Assembly: GCA_016490735.1 (NCBI GenBank) | Contig: JAEMWC010000050.1 | Span: 435,001-499,000, forward strand | Direction: 5' to 3' | Length of the DNA: 64,000 bases | Source: Pachyseris speciosa | Lineage: Eukaryota; Cnidaria; Anthozoa; Scleractinia; Pachyseridae | In this document: one piece after another, positions 34,569-46,724 of the stretch | Position numbering within the stretch: position 1 is the first letter of the stretch | Layout: each line of letters begins with the position of its first letter | Translations under genes and position numbers: made by a program | The notes under the pieces: generated by a model | Told to the model about the DNA's origin: nothing | What the model saw: the letters and a program-made list of their open reading frames with translations, nothing else | Database searches by the model: none

Positions 34569-34722
34569 AGTAAGCTCTTTCTCATCAATGTACACATCCT
34601 TTGGACTTCCTCCTCCTGCATACAGTCTTTCAATTAATTTTATTAGTAGCTGGTCACACCAATCTTGTGGGATGTTTGGATGACATTTGGCATTAATGTT
34701 TAATGGAATCTCTGATGTTTGA
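34569..34722 (-). CDS. Open exon-like segment, unknown protein
   Basis: On the minus strand about 50 codons stay open, containing NAKCHPNIPQDWCDQLLIKL and IERLYAGGGSPKDVYIDEKE. The segment stops abruptly at the tail of the LINE end at 34568. The composition looks like real protein, unlike neighbouring low-complexity frames, and there is a stop upstream (near 34744). It may be the remnant of a host exon or of another transposon ORF cut by the LINE insertion. I do not recognise the family. Confidence 0.3.
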
Positions 34723-35757
34723 TGAAGTATGTTAAGATCAAGTTAAGATGGCTAACGGATTTCCAGTACTTTTGCTTTGATGAATCACCTTGATAGTGGT
34801 ATCAACCAAATGCTCAATATATTATTATCAAGTTGTTTGGTCTTGCACTTAACTGGCCAGAAGAGCAGCTGGATTTCTTTTTGAAAACACTGTAGGTGCA
34901 TTGAGTGATGAGCTTAATGTTAGCAAGCAGTTTTTTTTTTTGTGATAGTAAGGTCAAGAAGTAATTGATCAAAATAAATATCTTGGTCTTAATTCATGGC
35001 ATCTAAATAATTTTATTGATTTCCATTTATCTTTCTTTCATAATTTTTGTGAGGCATACATATATCCAGAGGATACACAATTTCCGATTTCTGACTGTCT
35101 CATGGGAGGCTGTGGATAATTGAAATTGCATTCATTATGAAGTGATGATCTGAATCACTATATATCTGATGTGATACTGATTCCAAGGAGCAATCACCAG
35201 GCTTCTCCACCAATTTCTAGTGGCTCTAAACCATACCTAAGTAGCTAAGTATGTAACTAAGTTGCCTACAGTTGAACTGGGAAACAGACCTGTCCTTAGG
35301 TATTGCTCTAAGATGTTAAGAAATGTTTTGTTTTAAAAATTTATAGATGAAAACTAGCTTTGCAGGTTCTTTTTTACACAAGGTATTAAAGATTATTTAA
35401 AAAAAACCTACCTCAATATTTTTATTTTGCTTTTTTAACATCTCCAAACTCAGTTTGGAAAGGAATTTTTATTACCTTACTCAATAGAACGCTTGTTTTT
35501 AGGAGGGGTGGGGGTCCAAATTCGTAAAAGGGGATTCATATCTGCTAGCAGTTCTGGACTAGGGGGTCCAAATCTGATCCACAAGCAGATCTGGACTGGA
35601 GGGTGCAAATCCACGTGGGGTCCAAATCTACTGTGCCACTGGCTCAGATCACCTTTCCATACTATTTTCTACAGCATTGGGTCTGTAGCTTGAGTGAGGT
35701 CAGATGGGTGATATGACAAGCAGACTATATGTAAATGCCAGTAGAAAAAGAATGCTT
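34723..35757. other. Spacer, no assignable gene
   Basis: AT-rich. The segment near 35505-35635 repeats GGGGTCCAAAT three times with diverged linkers. No convincing open frame. Confidence 0.5.
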
Positions 35758-35793
35758 TTGGAGCTCCGCTTTTAGGCTTGGCTAAATATATAT

Positions 35794-35861
<68 letters not shown>
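35758..35861. repeat. Recurrent end motif plus (ATA)n microsatellite
   Basis: GGAGCTCCGCTTTTAGGCTT followed by GGCTAAATATATATATT and then about 22 ATA units (35795-35861). Confidence 0.85.
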
Positions 35862-35862
<1 letters not shown>

Positions 35863-35944
35863 CAGTCAAGGACTGTATGTGGCTACTGTTGAAGCTTTTT
35901 CATTTTCACGCGAATGGGTTACGAAACGTTTGCCAGTTGTCATT

Positions 35945-36328
35945 GGTCCGATTTATACTGGAGACGGATCATCCGTCTAGTATAAATACGGAAAGGACTA
36001 TGAGACGAACTATCGCTATGTCGAGTGGCTCGTCCAGTGTTTATACTGGACGAGCCCTCTGGAAGGATTTCGGAGAAAGCATGACGAAAAAGTGGAGATT
36101 TGGTGGATAGTCCATCTTCAGCCCGCATTTATACACAGAGACGGATCATCACACATTGACGAGTTATCCACAATAGTTCGTCTCACAAGACGTACTATCG
36201 CGATAGCTCGTGTGGATGGATGATCCGTCTGCTTGCCCGTATTTATATACAAATGGATTATCAGACGAGCTACTTCTTTGCCCAAGTTCGTCCCAGACGA
36301 ATGATCCGTCTCTAGTATAAATACGGCC
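35945..36328. mobile_element. MITE with GG(C/T)CG...ATTTATAC ends, copy 1 (384 bp)
   Basis: The inverted ends begin GGTCCGATTTATACTGGAGA and (right end, reverse complement) GGCCGTATTTATACTAGAGA. ATT flanks both sides (35942-35944 and 36329-36331), giving a 3-bp target duplication. The interior is a chain of short palindromes on GACGGATCATCCGTC and its variants, with TAGTATAAATACGG repeated. No coding capacity. Related to the element at 62060-62726. Confidence 0.85.
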
Positions 36329-36426
36329 ATTGAGTTCTTATATTAAGCTGCGTCACTCGAGTCACGCAAGGCAAGCTGTTTGCAACCCAGCTTAATCTGA
36401 TCAGAGATTTTTATTCGAAATTTCGC

Positions 36427-36862
36427 TACTCTTATTTTGTCCTGAGGAAAGAATTTCCGCCGATTTTCAGGCTCATTTTCTGGAATTCGAGAAGGCTTCG
36501 TTTGCGTACGCTCGTAATAGTTGTAACGTCTGTTTTAAACCTTGAATAAAGATCGTTATTATTAGTGCCATACGAATGCTGTTTGCAGACACTCAGACGT
36601 TCAGTACAACACTCATCTGTTGTATAATGCAAAGAAATAGAAATTGTAGCCGGGATCACCGAACAAAGTTAAACATCAATATAAACAACAAGCATAAACG
36701 GCGAATTCACACTTCCAGTTCTCATTAACCGGACATCCGTTTGCATTTTTAAATAAAAATTGCTTTGTGCAAATTGCCGTCATATATCTGTAATCTTTAC
36801 GCTACTCTCATTTGTCCTGAGGAAAGAATTCTCGCTGATTTTGAGGTTCATTTAATTCCAGA
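36427..36862. repeat. Direct repeat pair, about 60 bp, 370 bp apart
   Basis: CGCTACTCTTATTTTGTCCTGAGGAAAGAATT-type sequence near 36425-36492 recurs near 36799-36862 (shared phrase TGTCCTGAGGAAAGAATT, then GATTTT-AGG-TCATTT). Probably a local duplication. Confidence 0.7.
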
Positions 36863-37536
36863 CGTTTCCAATACACCTGTTTTTCAATACTTTCGTGGTA
36901 TCGTATCACAACTCCGGCCGGGAGAAAACAATCGGTTTCTTTGACCCTTGAAATAACACGTTTTGTGTCTCGGAAGACAGTTTTTAACCCCATAAAAGAG
37001 TTATTGTTGGGCAGATCTTGTAGTACATGGCTGGCTCGATTATCATGGACGTCAGAGAAACACTTCGTTTCAGAGAGCACTCTTCGGCTGGCAAACCTCC
37101 CGAATGGTCAAAATACTCGATTAACACTAGCCCATTGTATGCAACCCACACAGCTCATTGAGGCTGTCAAATAAAACATCAATTATATGTTCGTCATTCT
37201 CCTGGAAATTTTCGAAATTAATACCTATTGAACTGAAACATATCTCATGAAGAAACGCCAGAATTGACTGAACACCGTATGGCGCACGTCTATGAAAATT
37301 GTGCCTTTCAAACAAACGCGACTCAGTTGCGATCCACATTCCCTGTACAATCTCACTAAGCCACCGTCCTATTCAAAGAATACTTTGTGAAGAGGTAATG
37401 TTGACACTGAGTGAGAACTGTGCCTAAGTTTAATTCAAACGAGCAGCAAACTACAACCTTGCTGTATCGCTGGACGAAAGGCAAACACAAGCGCGTGCTT
37501 TGAGTTGAGCGATTCCACCCCGACGACTAATCGACG
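36863..37536. other. Spacer, no assignable gene
   Basis: Frames of up to 90 codons overlap on both strands without recognisable motifs. No tRNA or repeat match in this window. Confidence 0.5.
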
Positions 37537-37544
37537 ATAAGCGT

Positions 37545-39588
37545 ATGGAGGGGAATATCGGACAAAGATGTTATTGGATCGTACCGTATGGTGTATTGTA
37601 TTGTATTTGCTGGTGTACTGTCTTATCGTGCCCGGTATGCTGTTATGTCGTACTCGGTGATGTGATCTCGTATCCAGAATACTGTTATGTCGTACCCGGT
37701 AACGTTATATCGTAACCAGAATACCATTATGTCGTAACCTGTAACGTTATATCGTAGCCAGATGCCATTATGTCGTAACCGGTAACGTTATATCGTAGCC
37801 AGATGCCATTATCCTGCATTATGTCGTACCTGCAGCTGATAATGTTATATCGTAACGAGAATGCTATTATGTCGTAACCGGTTATGCTTTGTCGTATCTT
37901 TCTGTTGTTCGCATGTGGTGAAATATGGTCAGAGGCAATCCTTTTTGCTCAAAAATGGCGCGAAAAGTCGGTCACGTGACATTGTTTCTATGTGAGAAAT
38001 GGCATCTTGTCGTAAACGACGGAAACTTTTGTATGAAATACGCCTAGGCAGTTTGAACACATATCCCCAGGAACTAAAACAGCGAAGACAGCCAGCGAAA
38101 CGGTGGAAACAACCGGGCATCAGAAAACGTAAGGTAATTTTAAGCTTTAAGTAAGTTAAGCTGATGCATATTTTAAACTGCTCGCTACAGCCAGAAGCAT
38201 ATAACTTCTGCTACAGCCTATGGTAGGTTTATAAGTCCGTGAAAATACGCCAGCTTACTATACTGAATTCAGGTTTAGCCACTATGCTTTTGTAACGAAC
38301 GAGTGAAAGCCATTTTATTTCGCATGACCCCCCCAAATCCCACCAGTCCCCCCTACCTCATAAAAAATGAACGGTCCCTTAAAGAAAAAACGCAATATGA
38401 CAGACCTAAGATATTTCGTCAACTGCAAGTAAATGTCCCGAGAACAATGGGCATTCTTTGGCGCGATGAACTACTTTTTATAACTAGAAAAAAAGTATAA
38501 TTACAAATAGGGTGTCATCAGGGAAGAACTTAATCTTCAGATAGACGCTGACCCTCAGAAGAAAAAAGGTATACATGTGTGTAACTATATAAGGGAGATA
38601 CAAGACCAATTCTGTTATTAAAGGCTTGTTAACACACAACAGCGCAGCGGTGAAACCGTGTCCCTCCACGAGCAAACATTCCTCCTTGCAAAAATCAAAC
38701 GTTCCTACCCAAGAGTAAGGGCCAAATAAGAGAGTAAAACCCCCACTCCCCCCGTCCCCGGGCTGGTAGGCCATCATATGTACACTAAAGCTTTGCAAAA
38801 AAAAAAGGTAAATTGTTTCTGTAATGCAACCGCGATTCTTTGAGCCATATAAAAACATTGCCGATTGGCTAAACCATCGAATCGATGATCTCATACATTA
38901 AAATGAATTCATTAAGATTGCATAGTTGAACAAAAAGATAAATAAATAAATAACCCCGTAGACGAGGCCACGAGAAGCCGAAGTAAACGGTTTAATATAT
39001 GCATTAACTAAATTACCTAAAGTATTCTGAGGCCCGGTTGGTTCCATCGTTCCTCTGGCTGTCTTCACTGTTAACAGGTTGAGATCCTGGAGATACGTGT
39101 TCAAGCTGTCTGAGCGCATTTCTTAAAATTTACGTTGTTTTAGATACAACTTCATCACGATTGCCCGCCATTTCTCACATGGAAAGAAAAGACTTTCTTC
39201 GCAATGCCACGTGACCGACTTTTCGCGCCATTTTTGAGCAAAAAGTATTGCCGCTGACCATATTTCACCACATGCAAACAACAAAAAGATACGACAAAGC
39301 ATAACCAGTTACGACATAATAGCATTCTCGTTACGATATAACATTATCAGGTACGACATAATGCAGGATAATGGCATCTGGCTACGATATAACGTTACCG
39401 GTTACGACATAATGGCATCTGGCTACGATATAACGTTACCGGTTACGATATAATGGTATTCTGAATACGAGATCACATCGCCGAGTACGACATAACAGCA
39501 TACCGGGTACGATAAGACAGTACACCGGCAAATACAATACACCATACGGTACGATCCAATAACATTTTTGTCCAATATTCCCCTCCAT
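37545..39588. mobile_element. 2,044-bp TIR element with minisatellite arms and exact 8-bp target duplication
   Basis: The ends are ATGGAGGGGAATAT...ATATTCCCCTCCAT, flanked on both sides by ATAAGCGT (37537-37544 and 39589-39596). The inverted arms are about 430-460 bp (37545-38003 and 39160-39588). From about 37600 to 37900 the left arm is a chain of about 20-bp units on the theme TTAT(G/A)TCGTA(A/G)CC(G/A)G, mirrored at 39290-39540. The inner arm contains GCGCGAAAAGTCGGTCACGT. The centre has no recognised transposase. An 8-bp duplication fits hAT, P or Zisupton-type elements, but the terminal sequence does not decide between them. Confidence 0.9.
37999..38154 (+). CDS. Possible first exon inside the TIR element, basic N-terminus
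   Basis: ATG at 37999 lies at the inner edge of the left arm. The frame gives MASCRKRRKLLYEIRLGSLN, then a Lys/Arg/Gln-rich stretch (QELKQRRQPAKRWKQP) to IRKRK. A good splice donor (AAG|GTAATT) sits at 38133/38134. Without splicing the frame closes at 38152-38154 (51 residues). This could be the 5-prime exon of the transposase of the parental element, left behind in a deleted copy. It could also be chance. No family is recognised, and no acceptor-linked continuation is identified before the right arm. Confidence 0.3.
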   Translation: MASCRKRRKLLYEIRLGSLNTYPQELKQRRQPAKRWKQPGIRKRKVILSFK

Positions 39589-39716
39589 ATAAGCGTCCTG
39601 AACTGAGTGACAACATTACTGATTGAATTACGCCGATATTCAGTCGTTCGGAAGAACTAACCAATGAGTGTCGTGCCGACCCTGATCTCCCAACACTTGC
39701 CGAATTACTTAACTTA

Positions 39717-40165
39717 TCAAATGAAGAATGATCCTCGCAGTTGTGAACGCAATTTATGCAATTGCGAAAAGAAGCCTGAAAAAAATTCAGGACCTCGCGA
39801 TTACCTGTGCGATGCTCTAACCAACTGAGCTATGAATCCACTGACGTTGGGAGCAGGTCAATTGTGCGTTCATATGTTCCCGTGAAAGAAATGAGTGTGA
39901 ATGATATGTGAAATGAATCATATATGAACTGCGGAAATGAAATCAAATGAAGAATGATCCTCGCAGTTGTGAACCCTCAAATTGAAGATTCAATTACTGT
40001 TATTTCAATAGTATAGTATCGTATTTCAATTTGTGGGTTCACAACTGCGAGGATCATTCTTCATTTGATTTCATTTCCGCAGTTCATATATGATTCATTT
40101 CATATATCATTCACACTCATTTCTTTCACGGGAACATATGAACCCACAATTGACCTGCTCCCAAG

Positions 40166-40197
<32 letters not shown>

Positions 40198-40366
40198 ATC
40201 GCACCGGTAATCGCGAGGTCACGGGTTCAAACCCCGTTGAAGTCCTGAATTTTTTTCAGGCTTCTTTTCGCAATTGCATAAATTGCGTTCACAACTGCGA
40301 GGATCATTCTTCATTTGATTTCATTTCGGCAGTACATATATGATTCATTTCATATATCATTCACAC
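39717..40366. mobile_element. Head-to-head pair of tRNA-derived SINEs forming a large palindrome, with 12-bp flanking repeats
   Basis: Arms at about 39727-39975 and 40025-40313 are reverse complements. Each holds GCTCAGTTGGTTAGAGCATC (A box), the loop region GGTAATCGCGAGGTC, and the body CAACTGCGAGGATCATTCTT with TTCATTTGATTTCATTTC. The right copy is fuller, with B box GGGTTCAAACCCC and acceptor TTGAAGTCC; the left copy has lost the T-arm. TTACTTAACTTA flanks the whole pair (39705-39716 and 40367-40378), which fits insertion as a single unit. Confidence 0.85.
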
Positions 40367-40644
40367 TTACTTAACTTAACGCACGCAAGTCATGACAAAG
40401 AGTCTACCGTTGCTTAGCAACAGTAGCCACAAATATGCATGCGTATGTAATGTTGATCGTCTTTTTGTGAATCTAATGTCTTGTAAAGCAATACAAAAAA
40501 TCAAGTTTGAAGTTAAAAAATTTAGAACAAGAATATTTAGGAGCTTTCAGGACATTGTTCACAACGCTATGAACGTTCCAGACATACTTTAACTTTCAAC
40601 GTCATTCTATTGAAATAACAGTAACCACATCGCTGCGTAACACT

Positions 40645-42139
40645 CACATTAGACCGCTCACCGACAATACCACCGCCATAGCCGTCTTAAACCACATGGG
40701 GACGAGTCATTCCAACCCACTTGTAACCGGCTTGGTAAAAAAAATATGGGAATGGTGTTGGATAAGTGCCGCCCACATCCCCGGGGTTGATAACACAACG
40801 GCCGATTTGGAATCGAGGAAAACGATTTCACGCACAGAGTGGTTGACTGACAGCACCCTCTTGCAGGAGACTATTCAAATGTAAATTTCCACCCAGATAT
40901 AGATCTTTTTGCTTTCAGGCTCAACGCTCAATTCCTTCGTTTATACGTATATTTCCGGCATGACCCCGGGGCAGTTGCAATTGACGCTTTCACGCTAAAT
41001 CTGTCACTGTTTCATTTTTATACCTTTCCTCCTTTTACTTTGTGATCAGTACATCTCTACAAAAGATTCAGGAGGACAAAGCGAGAGGCATTTGCCTAAT
41101 ACCGGACTGGCCGACGCAGGCGTGGCACCCCAAGGCAATGCAACTTCGTGTAACACCACCTATAAAACTGGGCCCGGGAGGGGGGGACCCTTCTGACACT
41201 CCCAGGCCTGCCAGCCGCACTGCATCCGCCCCACAACTCCCTAACATTTGCTAGTAGTGTACCTCTTATCCGGGAGCAGCTCAATAACATAGTCCTATCA
41301 CCCACTTATCTGTCAATATGGGCTTTGTATTGTCAAACAAAACACGTAAACATGAACCAGGCGACTATCTATGATGGCATGTTCTCTCACCTCTCTATGT
41401 CAACAAGGTTTGGGGTATAGCGCTATCAACACTAGCTGCTCGCTCCGCCTTATCTCCGGTAATTAATCTAGGAGATAGGACGGCCTTTTGGAGATCACCC
41501 ACTGGTCACTCGTTTTCTAAGAGGGATATTCGAACTCAAACCCTCTCTCCTAGATATACGGTTATTTGGGATGTCGGCACTGTCCTTCAGTTTCTCCAGA
41601 CCTCCCCCATCAGCGCCCTCACATTTAAACAGCTCACCACTACTCAACGAACATACACACTTTCGAAGTTCGACACGAACGTTTTGCAGTTACTCGACGA
41701 GGTTGTGTTTACAATGAGAGAGACATTAAAAACAACTCTCCCCGGTAGACATGTCCAGCCTATTGAAATCTTGCCCTTTGGTGACGACCCCAGGCTCTTC
41801 CCGGTGACACAGATAAAGCATTAAGACCCAAGTGCGTCGCAAGACCTCCTCGTTACTGATCAGCGACATCAAACCTCACAACCCAGTTACCAACTCAACC
41901 CTAGCGAGTTAGCGAGGTGGGTGAAATTTAACCTTCAAGGTGCTGGATTTGACTGACAGCACCTTCTCGGCCCGCAGCAGCCGCATCGCGCACCGCGCAC
42001 CGCACCGCAGCCTCGTCTTATGGAGTTTCCTCAGGTCTTCCTCTTCAAGTTCAATAAGGCCGGTGGCTGGTCCAATGCGGAGATGTTCGCTCGTCATTCC
42101 AACAAACCTCTTGTTCAAAATTTCAGGAATGCCATATAA
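40645..42139 (+). pseudogene. DIRS-type RNase H and tyrosine recombinase fragment
   Basis: In order, in changing frames: HIRPLTDNTTAIAVLNHMGT (RNase H region), AAHIPGVDNTTADLESRK, and LQKIQEDKARGICLIPDWPT with QAWHPKAMQL. Next are the recombinase part LAARSALSPVINLGDRTAFW, SPRYTVIWDVGTVLQFLQ, RHVQPIEILPFGDDPRL, and ELARWVKFNLQGAGFD. The final GGWSNAEMFARHSNKPLVQN has serine where the family usually has the nucleophilic tyrosine. Several frameshifts and stops show it is dead. It supplies the half missing from the RT fragment at 30303-31011; whether they were one element is not proven. Confidence 0.75.
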
Positions 42140-42445
42140 GACCACTTCAATAGAAATGTAACTGCGACATTGCTTAGTCACGCAACCCGTCATGCTTAAG
42201 ACGGGACTGTGTACTACATAACTTATTCCCTTATTGCCTTTGTAATCTGTACGGCCGCAGTGGAGTGCAAGTTACCTATTATCACATGTATGTTTAATTC
42301 AAATGTTCTGTAGATTGGCCGTCTTGTTACTTATACCTCACTATTCCTGATGACCTGCCAGCACTCACATTCTTTGAACTCTCATGGTACTCCGTAGTGA
42401 CGTAGGACTGATGAGTTTGATTTGGATTCTATCTTGTTATCAGTC

Positions 42446-42521
42446 CGGAACGAAGGAGTAACATGCCCTCCCTATTCAGGGTACATCACGTATACCCGTC
42501 CCTTACTCCTTCGTTCCTGTG
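42446..42521. repeat. Inverted repeat near the DIRS 3-prime end
   Basis: GGAACGAAGGAGTAACATG and CTTACTCCTTCGTTCC form a stem around a 40-bp loop containing GGGTACATCACGTATACCC, itself a near palindrome. DIRS elements end in inverted and split repeats, so this may be part of the terminus. Confidence 0.6.
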
Positions 42522-42587
42522 AGCGCTGGCAAGTCACTCTTTAAATTATGGCTCAATAAGCAACAGCGCGTGCTTCTCATGTTATTA

Positions 42588-42710
42588 TTAACAATTATTC
42601 TACGAGGGCGCGCTGGATATGAAGTGATAAATAACCAACGAGGCGCGTAGCGCCGAGTTGGTTATAATCATTTCATATCCAGCGAGCCCGAGTAGAATAA
42701 TTGTTTTATT
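42588..42710. mobile_element. Small foldback element, about 120 bp
   Basis: ACAATTATTCTACGAGGGCG ... ATATGAA pairs with TTCATATCCAGCGAGCCCGA ... AATTGT. The centre AACCAACGAGGCGC-GTA-GCGCCGAGTTGGTT is a second stem. Nested symmetry with no coding. Confidence 0.8.
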
Positions 42711-45700
42711 AAAAACTCTACGACGCATAATTGAGAATCTGAACAAAAAAAAAAGTGGAAGAAAGGAACCCAGGGAAAGAGAAAACCGAAAAAAAGAAAC
42801 ATTTGTCTATCACATGACTAATCGAAAACCTTTCGGTGTGTCAAAACGTTTCCTAGCAAAATTGAATTAATTCAATGAAACTGTCCGAGAACAACGTTGA
42901 AGCTTCAGTTTAGGATCCTGTTTGGAAAAAGTGCAGAGTTTATTTGCTCTGAATGGTTGCAACTGGTCTGTAGTTTGGTAAAAAATATTCAATCATTGCT
43001 CAAAGAGGGTGGAACTGCTTTCACGTAGATGTACGAGCCGAAGGAAGCGAATTTGTAATCCATCAAAACAACAGCACCATGGGCGAATTTCATCAAAATG
43101 AACACACAATTTCAATTTATTTTGATGGACTGGAACATTGTCTCACCAGACCTGGTCGGAAACAAGATATATGAGGGATAAGCAAGACAAATGTCCAGGT
43201 TATGCTTCAGGAAATGGCTTATAGAAATTTGTCTTGATGCATGGAACAAAAACTGGAACCGCGGCCGAACAGAATAACAAATACGATACGTTGCATCGAG
43301 TGCAGGTCAGAACGATTTTCAATGTGTGTTAAGTTTTTAAAAAGTGTCACTGATCGCTGGAAAGATTTTCAATAGTGGATTATTGCTGCTAATTTTAGCT
43401 GAAGTTCTTGTTCTTTCAGTTTCTTTTGAATAGACTGGTCTGTGAGCATAGATACAGATTGGTGACGTCAACACTTGTTGTTGAATACATATTTTCAATT
43501 TCGTTTAGTTAAGTTCAAAAACTCTTACGGTGTCTCCGTAAATAAAAGTGCGTTTTGCTATTAGCTAAACATCAACAGCCCGGAAGATTTTGTTGTTCGG
43601 TTCCAGTTTCGAAATTTCTACTCGTTAATTCCGCTGCGAGACGTCTAATGTTTTAATGGCTGCCGTTTTGAGGGAAAATTCAATTGAGCTTTCTCTGTTT
43701 GCTAAAGCGTTCATTGACCATATAAGGTAGTGCAGGTATATGAGCTGAGAGCCTGTGTCCGGTTAGCCAATGAAAATGCCGGAAATCAGTTTTTAATAAT
43801 TGTGATTATTATAATTCATTTCAACCATGTTGATTTATAATTACTGCGCTCTGCAGCAAACATCTCAAAATTGGCTCAGAAAGGGTCGTTTTATAGGAGC
43901 ATTGGTGTTAACCCTCGATCGTACAATGGGGAGGTGGAATGGCACCCCTAGGCTTTTTTTTTTTTTACTTTTCTCTGGGCAACAGTCCATTTCAGTAGCT
44001 GTTCGTTTATCTTTGAGATGTATTAGCTGTGAATTTGGTGAAAATCGGCTTATAGATAAAGCTACAAGTCAGAAACTCGTTTGAGCAGAAATATACTGTA
44101 GTTAGCTTTAAAGTATGGTCTCCTTAACCTTTGCACAACTTAATTGCGTAATTAAGAAGTATTGCAGTTTTGCAAGCCCGCGAAATTTAGAGTGTTGATT
44201 TTAATTAAAAACAAAAAACAAAAAACAAAAAAACAAAACAAAACAAAACAAGCAAATAAAGGGGGAAAACACTTAAAATAGAGACCAGCTATGAAAGATG
44301 ATGTTAAATTATACGACGATTTCAACGAGCTCCATTTTCCTCACTAAGCTCTATGTTTGAAGGCAGGCAATCTTTTGAATTACATGACAATTACGCGGGT
44401 TTTAATTACAAACATTTCTTATCAATCCCAAGAAAAAAAGTCTTTGTTGTTTAAGGAACATCATAACTCAAAAGGGCGTTCTTTGTCAACAATGCAAGAA
44501 TCGCAGCAATAGGTTTGATTGCGAAATGGAATTCGATTGGTCAACGAGAAAAATTGCTTTTTAATAACACAGCGTCTTTCACACCTTTTCATCTGCAGCA
44601 CATATCGCAGCACATATCGCACAACATATTGATCATTGCGTCGCCGCACGACGGTTACAGGTTTCGTAAATTATCGAAGGATTTAGTATTTTGGTGAAAA
44701 CGTCTTAAGTTTGGATAAATTGTCGATGCAAAGTTTATCAGTAACTCTGTCACCTGCTAGCCACGGTTTAGGTGCAGTTATACACCCCCGCTGATCAATT
44801 AAATGCGTGGAAATAACACACATCAAGTGACAACAAATTTTCTACCCAAGCAGAGTAGCTTTCAAGTCTTCTTCGCTCACCAGTCCTTTCCATTATGGTA
44901 CGGTGGTGGTTAGGATGAAATAAACGACACAGTTAAGGTTAGTATGTCAAGTAACTTTCTTAAGGCTGAGCTGATTGTTAAGGTTTGTTCCTCTTACTCA
45001 GAATATCTTACATTGATACTATCCATATTATTTATACAAAACTAATTTAAATGTTGTCATTTAAAAGTGCTGAGATTTCAAAAATCCTTCCAATGCAACT
45101 TTGTTAAAAAAATTACGAGTCCAACATGCACACGTGTATATGTTCAATATAATGAACTAGGCTTTGTATCATTCATTTTCATCGAATTATGCTTCGTTTG
45201 TTTTAAAAATTTTCCAAATCGCCTTTATTTGCCATTCTGTTTTGAAGGTTTGGAATTCTGAGCTTGATCAACCACTTGTACTAATATTTGCGTACCCGCG
45301 TTTGACAATTGTCAACCACACACTTATTCGTAATGTGTCAATGAACGTGCGTATTTTTTTCTCATGTTGCCGCATTTTGTGGTCTTTTCCTCTCATATTT
45401 TATGTTATTATTATTTGTTATAGTACTGATAGCGTGTAGTTTCGCTGGAGTGTACTACTAATTTATTCAAAAACTGCACGTATTCGAGTTAACAACGGGT
45501 GTCTTTTTAATTTCTTTGTTTCTTGAGGAAATAATTAAGTTCTTTCTCTTACTTATATCTATTATTATTATTATTGAATTTATATCGAAAGTACCCAGTC
45601 CGCTGAAGGACTTCACCGAAGACAAAACAACCAGAGGTTAAATTGACGTGTCATCTGTTACGAAATAATCTCAATTTAAAATTTCAACTTGCTCCGTTTC

Positions 45701-46715
45701 TGCACGATGCTTAAACGAATCGCTTGCCATTTGATTACTCCTCGTTCTGGGGAAGTTGTGGTTTTTGTTTCATCCTTCAGTTTAAGCTCTTAGGTAGTTA
45801 CATGGCTAAACAAAAATGGGCATTCTTTTGTTTCAAATTTCAATAGCCACCTTAAGTTTATATTTTGTTTGGGTTATATTTTACGCGGGCTAAGCGCTTC
45901 AAGAAAGCAAAAAGACTTATTAATGCATAATCGAGAAACTACCTTATTTGAAGGCAAAATATATAAAATAATGAACAGAAGAAAGAGAGAAGATAGACCA
46001 ACCTTTTCCTTTTTTTATTTCCAATGGAAGGCAAAAAGCATGATTATTCAAGAGTACCTTAATCGCAGACGATCGTTTAATTTATGTCCAGCAACTAGTT
46101 TTTTTTTTTTGAACTTTTTCACCTTATTTCCTCCGGAACAAAATGACATGGTATGACAAAGGGCGTCAAAAGAGGCGTTTTCTTTTTCCGGAGCAAAATT
46201 TATAGGAGGAAAGCAAGAATCAGAGGATTACACGTCAGGAGAAGTCAATTTGCTTCTTCTTAAAAGGAGACTGTTATCTTGAAAAATGACCTGCGAGACT
46301 ATATATAAGGCTAAGACTGAAACACAAAAACGATATTTAAGAAAGAAAAAGCGCTAGCCCGAGAAGAATTAAAATTTTTTGATTGCCGTTTTTGAAATAC
46401 GACAGTCTCCAGCTGTTTTTCCTCCCCTTCTTTTAGCCCAGTGGCATTTGAATGACTTTAAAAGACCACTAAATATACTTTTATGATATGTTTCCATGGC
46501 AATTTGAATGAAAAGCGCTTGAGATATAGATGCATAATTCACTGAGACAGACGCCTTGCTTACGCAGTAGGCGTGATTTTCTACAAATGACATTCCATGT
46601 CTTATAATACTCTGACAATTGTGATATATGCCGTGTTAGACCATTCAATCCCCTTGTTTTCCCTACCATTTGAGGAGATGAAAATAAATACGTACTTGAT
46701 TATTAAGAACTGTTT
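42711..46715. other. Long spacer upstream of the GPCR gene
   Basis: 4 kb without a recognised gene. An (AAAAC)n stretch lies at about 44208-44252 and an (ATT)n run near 45560. Frames of 60-95 codons are AT-rich and carry no motif. It may include promoter and 5-prime UTR exons for the GPCR, but none can be fixed from sequence alone. Confidence 0.5.
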
Positions 46716-46724
46716 TTCCTCTAG

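Noticed and set aside
38484..38894. A 136-codon minus-strand open frame in the centre of the 2-kb TIR element
   Set aside because: Low-complexity and hydrophobic patches, no recognisable domain, and no support from splice signals. I judged it to be chance.
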